Shown in pieces: positions 63,715 to 64,000 of a stretch of DNA of 64,000 nt; the first letter of the stretch is position 1; each line of letters begins with the position of its first letter. Both the position numbers and the translations under genes were made by a program. The DNA is taken from positions 43,745,185-43,809,184 of the forward strand of contig CM067448.1 in NCBI GenBank assembly GCA_034508935.3. The letters run 5' to 3'. The notes beneath the pieces were generated by a model. The model had not been told where the DNA came from. It saw only the letters and a list, made by a program, of their open reading frames with translations, and did not search any database. The DNA comes from Berghia stephanieae. Its lineage: Eukaryota > Mollusca > Gastropoda > Nudibranchia > Aeolidiidae.

Positions 63715-64000
63715 GTTAACACTATTCCCTGCTCCGAGGGAAATCTCTCTTTTTCTTTTTTTTTTTTATATTTTGACCTAAACCTTATAGTTTTTTGTTT
63801 GCTAAACCTTTATGTAAATGTTCCGTTTCAGAGCATGAATTTCTTAAATTGTTTTTATTCTTAAGACAATTATTGTTTTTACTATCTGACCATTTGGTCG
63901 CTCTCTGAATATTTCTGTTTGTTTGCTTTTTAATTATTTATTCTTTTTAGACACTATATGAGATCGGAGTGGGGGCGAATATATTTGCTAGAAATTAGAA
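62760..64000 (+). repeat. SINE-like repeat R2, copy 2, with triplet-repeat insertion
   Basis: Same leader, tRNA-like head (GGCAGCTCAGTGGGTAAGGC, then CAGATTCGACCCC) and tail as copy 1. The middle is expanded by a C-run (63181-63207), (AAT)n at 63397-63473 and (ATT)n at 63564-63715. Runs to the window edge. Confidence 0.75.

Overview
The window is intron-rich, AT-rich eukaryotic DNA packed with transposable elements and microsatellites. Introns follow GT-AG rules and the recognisable host genes are animal ones. My best inference is a marine invertebrate, most likely a mollusc; this rests on gene content and repeat style, not on a species match.

Three multi-exon protein genes can be assembled by joining exons through splice sites whose phases agree. 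(1) Minus strand, 386-6269: a 6-exon gene for a 794-residue transposase-like protein. Three of its exons are tandem copies of one 108-nt symmetrical exon, and a TIR element has inserted in one of the repeat units. (2) Plus strand, 10790-40274: a 17-coding-exon gene for about 1,705 residues with a B-box, a coiled coil and five Tudor modules. This is the architecture of RNF17/TDRD4 (Qin in flies), a germline piRNA-pathway scaffold. Its first two exons each carry a single-base phase break. (3) Minus strand, 47185-58376: a 4-coding-exon gene for a 140-residue basic protein that matches LLPH (LAPS18-like, nucleolar).

The rest is mobile DNA. Between genes 1 and 2 (6.7-10.5 kb) lie a LINE tail, a 5'-truncated Penelope-like element with RT and GIY-YIG parts, hammerhead-ribozyme-like motifs, long AT tracts and a MITE with 34-bp TIRs. 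The RNF17-like introns hold a 5'-truncated LINE, a pogo-type MITE, tRNA-derived SINEs, a 132-bp x 4 tandem repeat, and copies of a dispersed repeat called R1 here. The 40.3-47.1 kb spacer is mostly R1 copies plus CTGTC...GACAG elements with 6-bp target duplications and a second GGGAGCG-TIR element. The LLPH introns hold a decayed LINE, a LINE with a clear target duplication, a second pogo MITE, and a 2.7-kb pogo-like element. That element contains an inverted array of four 397-bp tRNA-bearing units flanked by a 13-bp direct repeat. The right end (59.4-64 kb) holds SINEs, an hAT-like MITE, a possible bidirectional promoter and an array of nested palindromes.

The most notable items are the inverted tRNA-unit array, the triplicated-exon transposase-like gene, the hammerhead-like pair, the 6-bp-TSD element family, and MITE copies that carry the same captured repeat.
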